A stretch of 64,000 nt of DNA. Origin: Aquamicrobium sp. GTDB lineage: Bacteria > Pseudomonadota > Alphaproteobacteria > Rhizobiales > Rhizobiaceae. The translations under genes and the position numbers were made by a program. Numbering within the stretch: the first letter of the stretch is position 1; every line of letters starts with the position of its first letter. The notes beneath the pieces are model-generated. The model saw nothing but the letters and a program-made list of their open reading frames with translations. It did no database searches and was not told where the DNA came from. This document shows positions 9,501 to 16,891 of the stretch, one piece after another. The stretch is taken from NCBI RefSeq assembly GCF_023954335.1, contig NZ_JAMLIE010000001.1:186001-250000 (forward strand), read 5' to 3'.

Positions 9501-9961
9501 CCGCCATGCGGCGACGAGCCGTAGGCGTTGCCGTGCTTGAGCGCATCGCCGGCGCGGTCGACGCCCGGCCCCTTGCCGTACCACAGGGCGAAGACGCCAT
9601 CGACGCCAGCGGCCGGGTTGGTCTCGACCTGCTGGCTGCCGAGCACGGCGGTCGCCGCCAGATCCTCGTTGACCGCCGGCAGGAAGCGGATCCCCGCCGC
9701 GTCGATCAGCGCGCGGTTGCGCCACAGTTCGAGGTCGAGCCCGCCGAGCGGCGAGCCGCGATAGCCGGAAACGAAGCCGCTCGTGTTCAGCCCGGCCGCG
9801 CGATCGCGCCGCGCCTGGTCGAGGACGATGCGCACCAGCGCCTGCGTCCCGGTCATGAAGACGCGGCCGGAGCCGCTGGCGTAGCGGTCCTCCAGCCTGT
9901 AGCGGGCCCCGTAGCGGAAAAGATCGCGGCCGGCTACGTGAATGGGCGCGTCAACGGTCAT
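6512..9961 (-). CDS. Indolepyruvate ferredoxin oxidoreductase, fused alpha and beta subunits
   Basis: A 1149-residue fusion of the IorA-like and IorB-like parts. The first part holds thiamine-diphosphate and pyrimidine-binding domains (ASGSGRVFMTGTQALVRI, FVSGYRGSPLGGLD, and PYFCSGCPHN followed by GIGCHFMASWMD). A cysteine cluster for iron-sulphur centres lies near residue 643 (CEGCGDC, SNC, CNKDFSC, FCPSF). The gamma-like domain begins near 730 with ITGVGGTGVVTVGALV. The enzyme oxidatively decarboxylates aryl pyruvates from aromatic amino acids to acyl-CoA with ferredoxin as acceptor. An Lrp/AsnC gene is divergent from it, a common pairing for amino-acid catabolism, so regulation by that protein is inferred. 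Confidence 0.9.
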   Translation of the reverse strand: MTVDAPIHVAGRDLFRYGARYRLEDRYASGSGRVFMTGTQALVRIVLDQARRDRAAGLNTSGFVSGYRGSPLGGLDLELWRNRALIDAAGIRFLPAVNEDLAATAVLGSQQVETNPAAGVDGVFALWYGKGPGVDRAGDALKHGNAYGSSPHGGVLVVAGDDHGCVSSSMPHQSDVAFMAWFMPTLNPASIAEYPAFGEWGYALSRFSGMWVGFKAISETVESAASVELRPDRAFVQPAIALPAGGLHYRWPDLPGPQIEERMEAKKQAVFAFAEANPIDRHVYEVGDARFGIVTTGKGHLDLMEALRLLGLGERECRALGIDIYKVGMVWPLARRDALDFVRGKDEVLVIEEKRGIIESQLKEYFYDWPGHKPRVMVGKRDETGARLIPWTGELSPRLLAPLVAKRLDGVFPGHGFQARAARLEAGPAISISVPGATRTPYFCSGCPHNISTKVPEGSQALAGIGCHFMASWMDRDTTSLIQMGGEGVNWAASSLFTGGGHVFQNLGEGTWYHSGSMAIRQAVAAGANITYKILYNDAVAMTGGQPVDGPVSVSAIAHACRAEGVERIALASDAPEKFSAPDFPAGTTIHHRREMDALQRELREVRGVSVLIYEQACATEKRRRRKRGTMEDPKRVVVINELVCEGCGDCSVQSNCLSVEPVETEFGTKRRINQSSCNKDFSCIGGFCPSFVTLEGAVRRKAGRVALDLDALAAGLAAPVLPSLGTPYDLLITGVGGTGVVTVGALVTMAAHLEGKGASVLDFTGFAQKFGPVLSFVRLAENPDAINQVRIDRGAADALIGCDIVVSSSPKASSCYRPGMKAALNLAKMPTGDIVRRRDADLAVERRLAAIREAVGGDGLAALDANRLAETLMGDAVFANIIMLGFSWQRGLVPVGFAALDRAIELNGVAVEANRRAFLIGRIAAAMPERLAGLLAPPRAKDESLDDIVERRMVFLTDYQDAAYADRYAAFVDKVARAEAPLGSDALARTVARALFRLMAYKDEYEVARLHMETGFADRLKAEFDGDFRIVHHLAPPFLAAGLDARGRPLKRAFGPWIRLPMRLLARMKRLRGTPFDPFGRTAERRMERALIGWYEAAVERALARLDAETHGGLCRVLARPLDIRGYGPVKEEAARRVRAEVEAELSG

Positions 9962-10114
9962 CGGTTCCTCCTGGGTGCCTTGCCCGGGTGCCTTTGGCGG
10001 TGCCTTCCCCGAGGATAGCCCCGACCGGCTGGAAGAACTTGCCAGAATGACCCCGTTTCACCACCGGATCGACAGGATTTGCCTTTTCGATCTATGATGT
10101 GGAACGATCTGCCG

Positions 10115-10128
10115 TTGATGCGCTGCAA
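10115..10128. promoter_or_regulatory. Imperfect palindrome upstream of the Lrp/AsnC gene
   Basis: TTGATGCGCTGCAA is a 14-base imperfect inverted repeat (10 of 14 positions symmetric, TTG..GCGC..CAA) directly before the preferred start at 10130. Lrp/AsnC proteins bind degenerate palindromes of this size and commonly control themselves and a divergent target. If the gene starts further upstream, the palindrome is coding instead, so this is tentative. Confidence 0.25.
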
Positions 10129-10129
10129 A

Positions 10130-10591
10130 ATGGAAAACTTGACGGAACAGGACCGGGCCCTGCTGCGCGCCTTGCAGCAGGATGCCCGCATCACCAACCA
10201 GGAGCTGGCCGAACGGGCCGGCATGTCGGCCTCGGCCTGCTGGCGGCGCGTCAGGGCGCTGGAGGAGGAAGGCGTCATCCGCCGCTACGCGACGGTGCTG
10301 GACGCGGCGAAGGCGGGCCTGAGCTTCCACGCCGTCGCCCATGTCACCCTGACCCGGCACGACCACCGCCACGTCGACACCTTCATCGCCGAGGTCGGCC
10401 GCCGGCCGGAGGTGCTCGACTGCTTCGCCGTCACCGGCGAGGCCGACTACATGCTGCGGGTGATGTGCGCCGACCTCGACGCCTACAACCGCTTCCTCGA
10501 GGCGTTCCTGTTCCGCCTGCCCGGCATCGCCAACGTCCGCACCAGCCTCGTCCTCAAGGGCGTCAAGCAGGAGACCGCCGTTCCGCTGTAG
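10130..10591 (+). CDS. Lrp/AsnC family transcriptional regulator
   Basis: A 153-residue regulator. The N-terminal AsnC-type helix-turn-helix (DRALLRALQQDARITNQELAERAG, quoted in part as RITNQELAERAG, with SASACWRRVRALEEEGVIRR) is followed by the RAM ligand-sensing domain (HVDTFIAEVGRRPEVLDCFAVTGEADYMLRV). The start at 10130 gives MENLTEQD, the usual length for the family; in-frame ATGs at 10079, 10094, 10097 and 10118 are possible and no strong ribosome binding site decides between them. Divergent from the indolepyruvate oxidoreductase gene, its likely target. Confidence 0.85.
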   Translation: MENLTEQDRALLRALQQDARITNQELAERAGMSASACWRRVRALEEEGVIRRYATVLDAAKAGLSFHAVAHVTLTRHDHRHVDTFIAEVGRRPEVLDCFAVTGEADYMLRVMCADLDAYNRFLEAFLFRLPGIANVRTSLVLKGVKQETAVPL

Positions 10592-10691
10592 AATCCGGGC
10601 AAGACTTCCTTCACCACGCGACGAGCTAATCCGGCACGGCCGCGGCCGCTGTGCTAGTTTCGTCGGCCTCGGTCGGGGAGCAAGGAACAGT

Positions 10692-11846
10692 TTGGTCGAT
10701 CAGGCATCCCTCTTCATTGCGGCGGGCGTTTGCGCGGGGGCCCTTGGCCTGACGATGCTGAACGTGTGGCTGCACAACCGCGCCGACACCTTCCTCATCG
10801 GCTGGACACTCGGCATGGTGCTGCTCGGCATCGGCGTCGTCGCCTACTACGCCTTCCCGGCCGACCGGCTGGAGATCGCCGCCGCCGCCTTCATGCTGGA
10901 GATCCTCGGCTTCGTCTTCGTCTTCATCGCCGCCTGCCAGTTCACCGGGCGCGCCACGACGCGCCGGCACTGGCTGGTTCTGGGCATGGCGGTGCCGCTC
11001 GTCGGCGTCCCCATTCTCATCGGCTATGACGGCCTCGGGATGATGATCTACAACTTCCTCGCCGGCAGCCTGCTGATGGCCACCGCCATGCAGTACTGGA
11101 ACGCCCGCGCCGAGGCGCCGTCCCCCATCGCCGCGCTGTCGACGCTCTATGCGCTCGCAGCCGTCTCCTTCTATGCCTGCGGCACCATCATCGCCCACGA
11201 GCAGACCTGGGTGATGCGCGTCCACCCCGACAACTGGGCTGAGAAGTTCAACGCCATCATGTGCATCGCCGGCATCACCGGCATCGGCGCGCTGTCGCTC
11301 GGCCTCAACAACGCCCGCGCCGCGCGCAAGCACCGCGCGGACGCCGAGACCGACATGCTGACGGGCCTCGCCAACCGTCGCGCCCTGTTCGAACGGATGG
11401 CAAACGGCGGTTTCACCGCCGGCCATGCCGTGGTCGTCTTCGACCTCGACCGCTTCAAGGCGATCAACGACCGCTACGGCCACGCCACCGGCGACGAGGT
11501 GCTGCGCCGCTTCGCCGAGGCGCTGCGCCTCAACCTGCGCGCCGGCGACATCGCCGCCCGCACCGGCGGCGAGGAGTTCGTGCTGGTGCTGCGCGAGGCG
11601 TCGCTGCCGCTCGCCACCAGCACGGCCGAGCGCATCCGCGCCCTGTTCGCCGAAAGCCATGTCGAGACGGCGCGCGGCCGGGTCGCCGCCACCGCCAGCG
11701 CCGGCGTCGCCCTCGCCGGCCCCGAGGCCGGCGGTTTCGAGGAGGTGCTGGGCCGCGCCGACGCCTCGCTCTACCGGGCCAAGCACGGCGGCCGCAACCG
11801 GGTCGGCGCCGAACTGACGCTGCACAGCCTGCAGGTCGCGGGCTGA
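10692..11846 (+). CDS. Membrane-bound diguanylate cyclase (GGDEF) with an intact inhibitory site
   Basis: A 384-residue protein with about seven hydrophobic segments in the first 210 residues and a C-terminal GGDEF domain (TDMLTGLANRRAL, FDLDRFKAINDRYGH, active-site GGEEF near residue 293). RAGD lies five residues before GGEEF, the position of the RxxD product-inhibition site, so it should make cyclic di-GMP under feedback control. The start is a TTG at 10692 after AAGGAACAG; no ATG fits the first transmembrane segment better. No EAL or HD-GYP partner is nearby. The signal sensed by the membrane part is unknown. Confidence 0.9.
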   Translation: MVDQASLFIAAGVCAGALGLTMLNVWLHNRADTFLIGWTLGMVLLGIGVVAYYAFPADRLEIAAAAFMLEILGFVFVFIAACQFTGRATTRRHWLVLGMAVPLVGVPILIGYDGLGMMIYNFLAGSLLMATAMQYWNARAEAPSPIAALSTLYALAAVSFYACGTIIAHEQTWVMRVHPDNWAEKFNAIMCIAGITGIGALSLGLNNARAARKHRADAETDMLTGLANRRALFERMANGGFTAGHAVVVFDLDRFKAINDRYGHATGDEVLRRFAEALRLNLRAGDIAARTGGEEFVLVLREASLPLATSTAERIRALFAESHVETARGRVAATASAGVALAGPEAGGFEEVLGRADASLYRAKHGGRNRVGAELTLHSLQVAG

Positions 11847-11998
11847 GCCGGCACGCCGGCCCGAAAGCCCGTTCCCGAAGCCGGCCTCCCTTGAAACCGG
11901 CCGCCTGAAGCCACATTTCTCGCTCACCCACTCGACCTGCCGCCCGCCTCTGCTATGAAGGCGGCGGCGGCTTCATTCCGCGCAGCAGGAGATGGCTT

Positions 11999-12994
11999 AT
12001 GAGCGCGCAGGACAACCCTTTCGGCGGCGGCTACTCGGTCCAGTACGGCGGCGGCGCGGCGGCGACGCCCGATAGCCCCTCCCGCAACCCGGCGCACGGC
12101 CTGAACAGCGGCGCGCCCGGCGGGTCTTTCGTCAAGGACACGACCACGGCCGGCTTCGCCGCCGACGTGATCCAGGAATCGCGCAACCAGCCGGTTCTGG
12201 TCGATTTCTGGGCACCGTGGTGCGGCCCGTGCAAGCAGCTCGCGCCGGCGCTCGAGAAGGCCGTCGCCGAGGCGGGCGGCCGCGTCAGGCTGGTCAAGAT
12301 GAACATCGACGACCACCCTTCCATCGCCGGCCAGCTCGGCATCCAGTCTATTCCCGCGGTCATCGCCTTCGTCGACGGCCAGCCGGTCGACGGCTTCATG
12401 GGTGCGATCCCCGAAAGCAAGATCCGCGAGTTCATCGACAAAGTGTCGGGGCCGGGCGGCGCGGCCGAGGCCGTTGCCGAGGCGCTGGCCGCGGCGGGCG
12501 AATTGCGCATGGCCGGCGACCTCCAGGGCGCGGCGCAGGTCTATGCCGCCGTGCTCGGCGACGCCCCCGACAATCTCGACGCCATCGCCGGGCTGGCGGA
12601 GACGCTGCTCGACGCCGGCGACGAGGCCAACGCCCGCGAGGTGCTGGCCCGCGCGCCCGAGGGCAGCGAGGAGGCGCCGCAGCTCGCCGGCGTCAGGGCG
12701 CGCCTTGCGCTGGCCGAGCAGGTCGCCGGGCTCGGCGATCCGGCCGAACTGGAGCGCCGGCTCGCCGCCGACCCCAAGGACCATCAGGCCCGCTTCGATC
12801 TCGCCCTGATCCACAACGCGCTCGGCGAGCGCGACAAGGCGGCCGACGCGCTGCTCGCGATCATGAAGGCCGACCGCAGCTGGCAGGACGACGGCGCGCG
12901 CCTGCAGTTGCTGAAGTTCTTCGAGGCGTGGGGCATGGCCGACGAGGCGACGTTGTCGGCACGGCGCAAGCTGTCGTCGCTGCTGTTTTCATGA
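11999..12994 (+). CDS. Thioredoxin-fold protein with C-terminal TPR-like region (CnoX/YbbN type)
   Basis: A 331-residue protein. A Gly/Ala-rich N-terminal extension of about 45 residues leads into a thioredoxin domain with the canonical active site WCGPC (residues 74-78) and the cis-proline loop GIQSIPAVIAF. The rest (about 165-331) is helical with TPR-like repeats, as in the chaperedoxin CnoX, which protects proteins from over-oxidation and hands them to GroEL or DnaK. Unlike E. coli CnoX, which lacks the WCGPC motif, the active site here looks redox-competent, as in other alphaproteobacterial members. The start follows CAGGAGATGGCTT. Its TGA stop is the first part of a dispersed repeat. Confidence 0.88.
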   Translation: MSAQDNPFGGGYSVQYGGGAAATPDSPSRNPAHGLNSGAPGGSFVKDTTTAGFAADVIQESRNQPVLVDFWAPWCGPCKQLAPALEKAVAEAGGRVRLVKMNIDDHPSIAGQLGIQSIPAVIAFVDGQPVDGFMGAIPESKIREFIDKVSGPGGAAEAVAEALAAAGELRMAGDLQGAAQVYAAVLGDAPDNLDAIAGLAETLLDAGDEANAREVLARAPEGSEEAPQLAGVRARLALAEQVAGLGDPAELERRLAADPKDHQARFDLALIHNALGERDKAADALLAIMKADRSWQDDGARLQLLKFFEAWGMADEATLSARRKLSSLLFS

Positions 12995-13091
12995 GCAATC
13001 CGGGAAAAGCGTGAAGCACTTTTCCGCCCGGAATTGCGTTAAACTGAAAAGCCGGACCGTTTCACCGTCTCCGTGAAGCGGTGGAACGGTC
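12993..13091. repeat. Dispersed palindromic intergenic element, two hairpins
   Basis: The stretch holds two long inverted repeats: GCAAT-CCGGG-AAAAG at 12995-13009 pairing with CTTTT-CCCGG-ATTGC up to 13037, and a 13-base stem at 13055-13067 (GACCGTTTCACCG) pairing with 13079-13091 with a single G-U pair. It resembles short mosaic elements found many times in rhizobial genomes (recalled, not searched). It starts inside the stop codon of the thioredoxin gene and ends 26 bases before the next start codon. Confidence 0.7.
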
Positions 13092-13117
13092 GAGGAGCTG
13101 CCGGACGGGAGAGCGAC

Positions 13118-13792
13118 ATGCAGGCTGGAAACGCGCGATACCGGACCGAAGGCGACCTGCCCGCCGCCGTCGCCGTGTTCCCGCTGTCGGCCGCGCTGCT
13201 GCTGCCGGGCGGGCGCCTGCCGCTCAACGTCTTCGAGCCGCGCTATCTCGAAATGGTCGACCACGCGCTTGCCGGCAACCGGCTGATCGGCATGATCCAG
13301 CCGCGCCTCGACGGCGCGCTGAAGGCGAACAGCGAGCCGGAGCTGTGCGACGTCGGCTGCCTTGGCCGCATCACCTCCTTCGCCGAGACGGGCGACGGCC
13401 GCTACCTGATCTCGCTTCAGGGCGTGTGCCGCTTCCGCGTCGCTGCGGAGGACGCGGTCAAGACGCCGTTCCGCCAGTGCCGCATCACCCCCTTCCTCGC
13501 CGACCTCGACGCCGAGGCCGGCGCCGATGAGGTCGACAGGGCCGCGCTCCTCCAGGCCTTCCGCGCCTATCTCAAGGCCAACGAGCTGGAAGCCGACTGG
13601 GAGAGCGTCAGCCGCGCCGAGAACGCGACGCTGGTCAACGCCCTGTCGATGATGGCGCCCTACGGCCCGGCCGAGAAGCAGGCGCTGCTCGAGGCGCCGG
13701 ACCTCAAGACCCGCGCCGAGACGCTGATCGCCATGACCGAGATCGCGCTGGCGCGCGAAAGCGGCGACGATTTCCCGTCGAGCCTGCAATGA
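13118..13792 (+). CDS. Lon-protease substrate-binding (Lon-N) domain protein
   Basis: A 224-residue protein made only of the Lon N-terminal domain (AVFPLSAALLLPGGRLPLNVFEPRYLEMVDHAL, quoted in part as LPLNVFEPRYLEMVD; then GCLGRI and a helical tail). There is no ATPase or protease part. The family is widespread and its function is not established; a role in recognising damaged proteins or as an adaptor is only suggested by the fold. The ATG at 13118 follows GGGAGAGCGAC. It overlaps the Trm112-like gene by four bases and follows the thioredoxin-TPR gene, the usual alphaproteobacterial arrangement. Confidence 0.9.
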   Translation: MQAGNARYRTEGDLPAAVAVFPLSAALLLPGGRLPLNVFEPRYLEMVDHALAGNRLIGMIQPRLDGALKANSEPELCDVGCLGRITSFAETGDGRYLISLQGVCRFRVAAEDAVKTPFRQCRITPFLADLDAEAGADEVDRAALLQAFRAYLKANELEADWESVSRAENATLVNALSMMAPYGPAEKQALLEAPDLKTRAETLIAMTEIALARESGDDFPSSLQ

Positions 13793-14004
13793 GCGGCAAG
13801 GACGCGAAGGACCTCCGGCGCGCGGTCGATCCGAAGATGCTGGAGATGCTGGCCTGCCCGCTGACCAAGATGCCGCTGTCGTGGGACGCGGAGAAAAGCG
13901 AGCTCGTCTCGCGCGCGGCGCGGCTCGCCTATCCGGTGCGCGACGGCGTGCCGATCATGCTGCCGTCCGAGGCACGGCCGCTCGAGGAAGACGAGCTGTC
14001 CTGA
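13789..14004 (+). CDS. Trm112 family protein
   Basis: A 71-residue protein matching the Trm112/YcaR family (VDPKMLEMLACPLTKMPL at 13-30, then AYPVRDGVPIMLPSEARPL). In eukaryotes and archaea Trm112 activates methyltransferases; bacterial members are stand-alone zinc-ribbon-like proteins with poorly known partners. Only one cysteine (near residue 23) remains here, so zinc binding of the usual four-cysteine kind looks unlikely. The start is fixed by the ATGA overlap with the preceding Lon-N gene. Confidence 0.9.
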   Translation: MSGKDAKDLRRAVDPKMLEMLACPLTKMPLSWDAEKSELVSRAARLAYPVRDGVPIMLPSEARPLEEDELS

Positions 14005-14095
14005 GCGCCTTTCACCGTGCGGGTTCATCCTATGGGGCGACGGGGGGTCGAAACCGGCAGCGCAACGGTCTATATGCGGCCTCAAAGGACGACAC

Positions 14096-14518
14096 ATGGC
14101 CCGCATCTACCAGACCAGAGACTGGAGCGACCAGCTCTCCCCCTCGTTGCAGGAGTTCGAGCTGATGTCGCTCGAAGCCTACGCGCACCTGCCCGAGGAG
14201 TTCCGCCGGCTGACCGGCGAGATCATCATCCAGGTGACGGAATTCCCGACCGACGAGATCATGGACGATCTGGCGCTGGAGACGCCGTTCGACCTGCTCG
14301 GCCTGTTCGAGGGGCGCGGCATCGCCGAGCGCTGGAACCCGTCGACCGGCGAGGGGCCGAACCGCGTGACGCTCTACCGCCGCGCCATCCTCGACTACTG
14401 GGCCGAGAACGAGGAGACGCTGGGCGACATCATCACCCACGTGCTGATCCACGAGATCGGCCACCATTTCGGCCTCTCCGACGACGACATGGAGCGCATC
14501 GAGGCCAACGCGGAATGA
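14096..14518 (+). CDS. Minimal zincin-like metallopeptidase family protein
   Basis: A 140-residue protein with the zinc-protease signature HEIGHHFGL (H-E-x-x-H near residues 119-123) and the family features PEEFRRLTGEIIIQVTEFP and LLGLFEG. The family (formerly DUF1025, possibly a minimal matrixin-like protease) is cytoplasmic, as no signal peptide is seen, and has no settled substrate. AAAGGACGACAC precedes the ATG. It follows the Trm112-like gene by 91 bases and may share its transcript. Confidence 0.88.
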   Translation: MARIYQTRDWSDQLSPSLQEFELMSLEAYAHLPEEFRRLTGEIIIQVTEFPTDEIMDDLALETPFDLLGLFEGRGIAERWNPSTGEGPNRVTLYRRAILDYWAENEETLGDIITHVLIHEIGHHFGLSDDDMERIEANAE

Positions 14519-14539
14519 GCGGGCCGTCCGGCGGATAGG

Positions 14540-14746
14540 CTACTGCTCGCCGAGCTTCATCTCCGGCGCGTAGTCCTTGCCCTCGACCTCCTTCACCACC
14601 GCCTGGCCGCAGCGCATCGTCCCGCTCGCTGCGTCGAAGGCGTAGGTCGGCGAGCCGTGCAGCGCCCAGCCCTTGTTCAGCGCCGCCGTCACCTTGTGGC
14701 AGAAGCCGGAATCGTCGGATCCGGTCAGGAAACGGTAGAGCTTCAT
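14540..14746 (-). CDS. DUF1737 domain-containing small protein
   Basis: A 68-residue protein: MKLYRFLTGSDDSGFCHKV, then ALNKGWALHGSPTYAFD and RCGQAVVKEVEGKDY. The N-terminal half matches the DUF1737 family of small proteins with unknown function. AAAGGACCCTCGCG precedes the ATG. It converges with the metallopeptidase gene and is divergent from the FAD oxidoreductase gene. Confidence 0.85.
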   Translation of the reverse strand: MKLYRFLTGSDDSGFCHKVTAALNKGWALHGSPTYAFDAASGTMRCGQAVVKEVEGKDYAPEMKLGEQ

Positions 14747-14896
14747 CGCGAGGGTCCTTTGTTCGCCGATCCGCACCCCGCTGTTCTGGCGCAACGGTTT
14801 TTCCGACGCAAGCCCACCGTTGCCGCCCCGGCCCCCTTGCGCGCGTGCCGCGAAGCTGGTTCCTGATCCGTCGGACACAGCAAGGCAGGAATCGTC

Positions 14897-16078
14897 ATGG
14901 CCGGCACGGATATCGTCATCATCGGCGGCGCCATCGTCGGCGCGTCGGTCGCCTATTTCCTGCGCGAGGAGGGCTTCGCCGGCTCGATCACGGTGATTGA
15001 GCGCGACCCGACCTTCGCCCGCGCCTCGACCACGCTGTCCGCCGCCTCGATCCGCCAGCAGTTCTCGCTGCCGGAGAACATCCGCCTGTCGCGCTTCACG
15101 CTCGGCTTCTTCCGCGAACTGAAGGACCGGTTCGGGCCGGACGCCGACATCGGCTTCCGCGAAAAGGGCTACCTCATCCTCGCCGGGCAGGACGGCGTCG
15201 GCCTGCTCGCGGCCAACCACGCGATGCAGACGGCCGAGGGCGCCGACATCGTGCTGGAGGACGCGGCCGCGCTGCGCAAGCGGTTCCCGTGGCTCTCGAC
15301 CGAGGGCATCGCCGCCGGCGCCTATGGCCGCTCCGGCGAGGGCTGGTTCGACGCCCATGCGCTGCTTTCCCTCATGCGCCGGGGCCTGAAGGAGCGCGGC
15401 GTCACGCTGGTGACGGGCGAGGTCGCGGCGATCGAGCGGGCAGGCGGGCAGGGGGGAGATCGCGTCGCCTCGGTGACGCTCGCCGACGGAAGGCGCTTCG
15501 ATGCCGGCCTCGTCGTCAACGCCGCCGGGCAGAATGGCGGCCGCGTCGCCGCCCTCGCCGGGATCGACCTGCCGGTCGAGCCGCGCAAGCGGTCGGTCTT
15601 CGTCTTCGAGGCGCGCGAGCGCTTCGAGGACATGCCGCTCACCGTCGACACCTCCGGCATCTGGGTCCGTCCCGAGGGCGCGGCCTACATCACCGGCGGG
15701 GCGGAAACGGAGGAAGGAGAGGGGCCGGCCGACCCCGACGATTTCGAGCCCGACTGGCACCTGTTCGAGGAGGCGATCTGGCCGGCGCTCGCCGCGCGCA
15801 TTCCCGCCTTCGAGGCGATCCGGCCCGGCCGCGCCTGGGCCGGCCACTACGACTACAACCGCTTCGACCAGAACGCGGTGATCGGCCCGCACCCGCAGAT
15901 CGCCAACTTCGTCTTCGCCAACGGCTTTTCCGGCCACGGGCTGCAACAGGCCCCGGCCGCCGGCAAGGCGCTGGCCGAGCTGATCGTCCACGGCGGCTGG
16001 CGCAGCATCGACTGCTCGGCCTTCGGCTACGAGCGGATCGTGGAGAACAGGCCGTTCCGCGAGCTCAACGTCATCTGA
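14897..16078 (+). CDS. FAD-dependent oxidoreductase of the D-amino-acid/glycine oxidase (DAO) family
   Basis: A 393-residue flavoprotein. The FAD-binding loop is at the N-terminus (IVIIGGAIVGASVAYFLREE), the second nucleotide-binding strand includes LVVNAAGQNGGRVAALAGIDLPV, and the C-terminal FAD loop is NGFSGHGLQQAPAAGKALAEL. The family oxidises amine or imino-acid substrates such as D-amino acids, sarcosine or opines. The substrate is not evident, and no partner subunit or ferredoxin is adjacent. GGCAGGAATCGTC precedes the ATG. It stands alone, with 224 bases after it. Confidence 0.88.
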   Translation: MAGTDIVIIGGAIVGASVAYFLREEGFAGSITVIERDPTFARASTTLSAASIRQQFSLPENIRLSRFTLGFFRELKDRFGPDADIGFREKGYLILAGQDGVGLLAANHAMQTAEGADIVLEDAAALRKRFPWLSTEGIAAGAYGRSGEGWFDAHALLSLMRRGLKERGVTLVTGEVAAIERAGGQGGDRVASVTLADGRRFDAGLVVNAAGQNGGRVAALAGIDLPVEPRKRSVFVFEARERFEDMPLTVDTSGIWVRPEGAAYITGGAETEEGEGPADPDDFEPDWHLFEEAIWPALAARIPAFEAIRPGRAWAGHYDYNRFDQNAVIGPHPQIANFVFANGFSGHGLQQAPAAGKALAELIVHGGWRSIDCSAFGYERIVENRPFRELNVI

Positions 16079-16302
16079 CCGGCCCGGAGGGCGGGATGAA
16101 GGCCCCCGGAGCGCGGTCTTGACGTCTCGGCCACCCGCTCCTATCTCAGCGGCCGGGCCCGGAAGCCCCTGCCACCCGCGGGCGACAAGCCATGGTGAAG
16201 CTTCCGCTTGAAACGTTCGTTTCCCTGTCTTGCGACGGCCGGAACGGCAATGCGGGTTCCCGTCAGTCCTGATGCCGTCCGGAACCGGATAGGAGAAACG
16301 CG

Positions 16303-16764
16303 ATGACCACGACGTCATCCAGCCATAGTGCCCCCGACTACAAGGTCCATGCGAGGCGCCTGCGCGACGCGCTCGCCGCCGAGGGCGTCGCCGTCAGCCA
16401 CGGCAAGGCGCTCGACATCGTCGCCCGCCAGCACGGCGCGCGCGACTGGAACACCCTGTCGGCGAAGGCGAACGCCCCCGCGCCCTGCAGCCGCGAGGCG
16501 CGAACGGCGCCCTTCGCCGTCGGCGACCGGGTCGAGGGCACCTTCAACGACAGGCCCGCGAAAGGGCGCGTCATCGGCCTCGCCGAGACGATAAAGCCGG
16601 ACCTGTGGCGCGTGACGGTGAAGTTCTCGCCGCCGGTCGACGCCTCGACCTCGGCCGCCTTTCGCGCCGAGCGCACCCGGGTCGAGATGGTCGTCGGCGC
16701 CGACGGCCGCTCGCGCCGCCTCACCGGCACCGAAACCGGCGTCATGGCGCTCGCCCGCGCCTGA
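16303..16764 (+). CDS. Glyoxalase-superfamily-related protein (Glyoxalase_8-type N-terminal domain)
   Basis: A 153-residue protein. The N-terminal segment (ARRLRDALAAEGVAVSHGKALDIVARQHGARDWNTLSA, in part SHGKALDIVARQHGARDWNT) is the helical module seen at the N-terminus of glyoxalase-related proteins (Pfam Glyoxalase_8 as I recall it). The second half (FAVGDRVEGTFNDRPAKGRVIGL) looks like a small beta-barrel and has no recognised enzyme motif. TAGGAGAAACGCG precedes the ATG. Function unknown. Confidence 0.7.
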   Translation: MTTTSSSHSAPDYKVHARRLRDALAAEGVAVSHGKALDIVARQHGARDWNTLSAKANAPAPCSREARTAPFAVGDRVEGTFNDRPAKGRVIGLAETIKPDLWRVTVKFSPPVDASTSAAFRAERTRVEMVVGADGRSRRLTGTETGVMALARA

Positions 16765-16891
16765 GCCGCCGGCCCGGCCGTGCGCACCCGCGCGCGGCCG
16801 GCCTTCTCCAATCAACCGGCTTTGAATTTCCGTCCCTTGCGTGTAAAGCGGGCTGCAGGCAATCCCGCGTCGACAAACCGCAGGCACCGAA

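Noticed and set aside
6384..9725. An 1113-codon minus-strand frame overlapping the indolepyruvate oxidoreductase gene
   Set aside because: It is a shifted-frame shadow of the oxidoreductase on the same strand, rich in Arg, Ala and Gly, with no family motifs.
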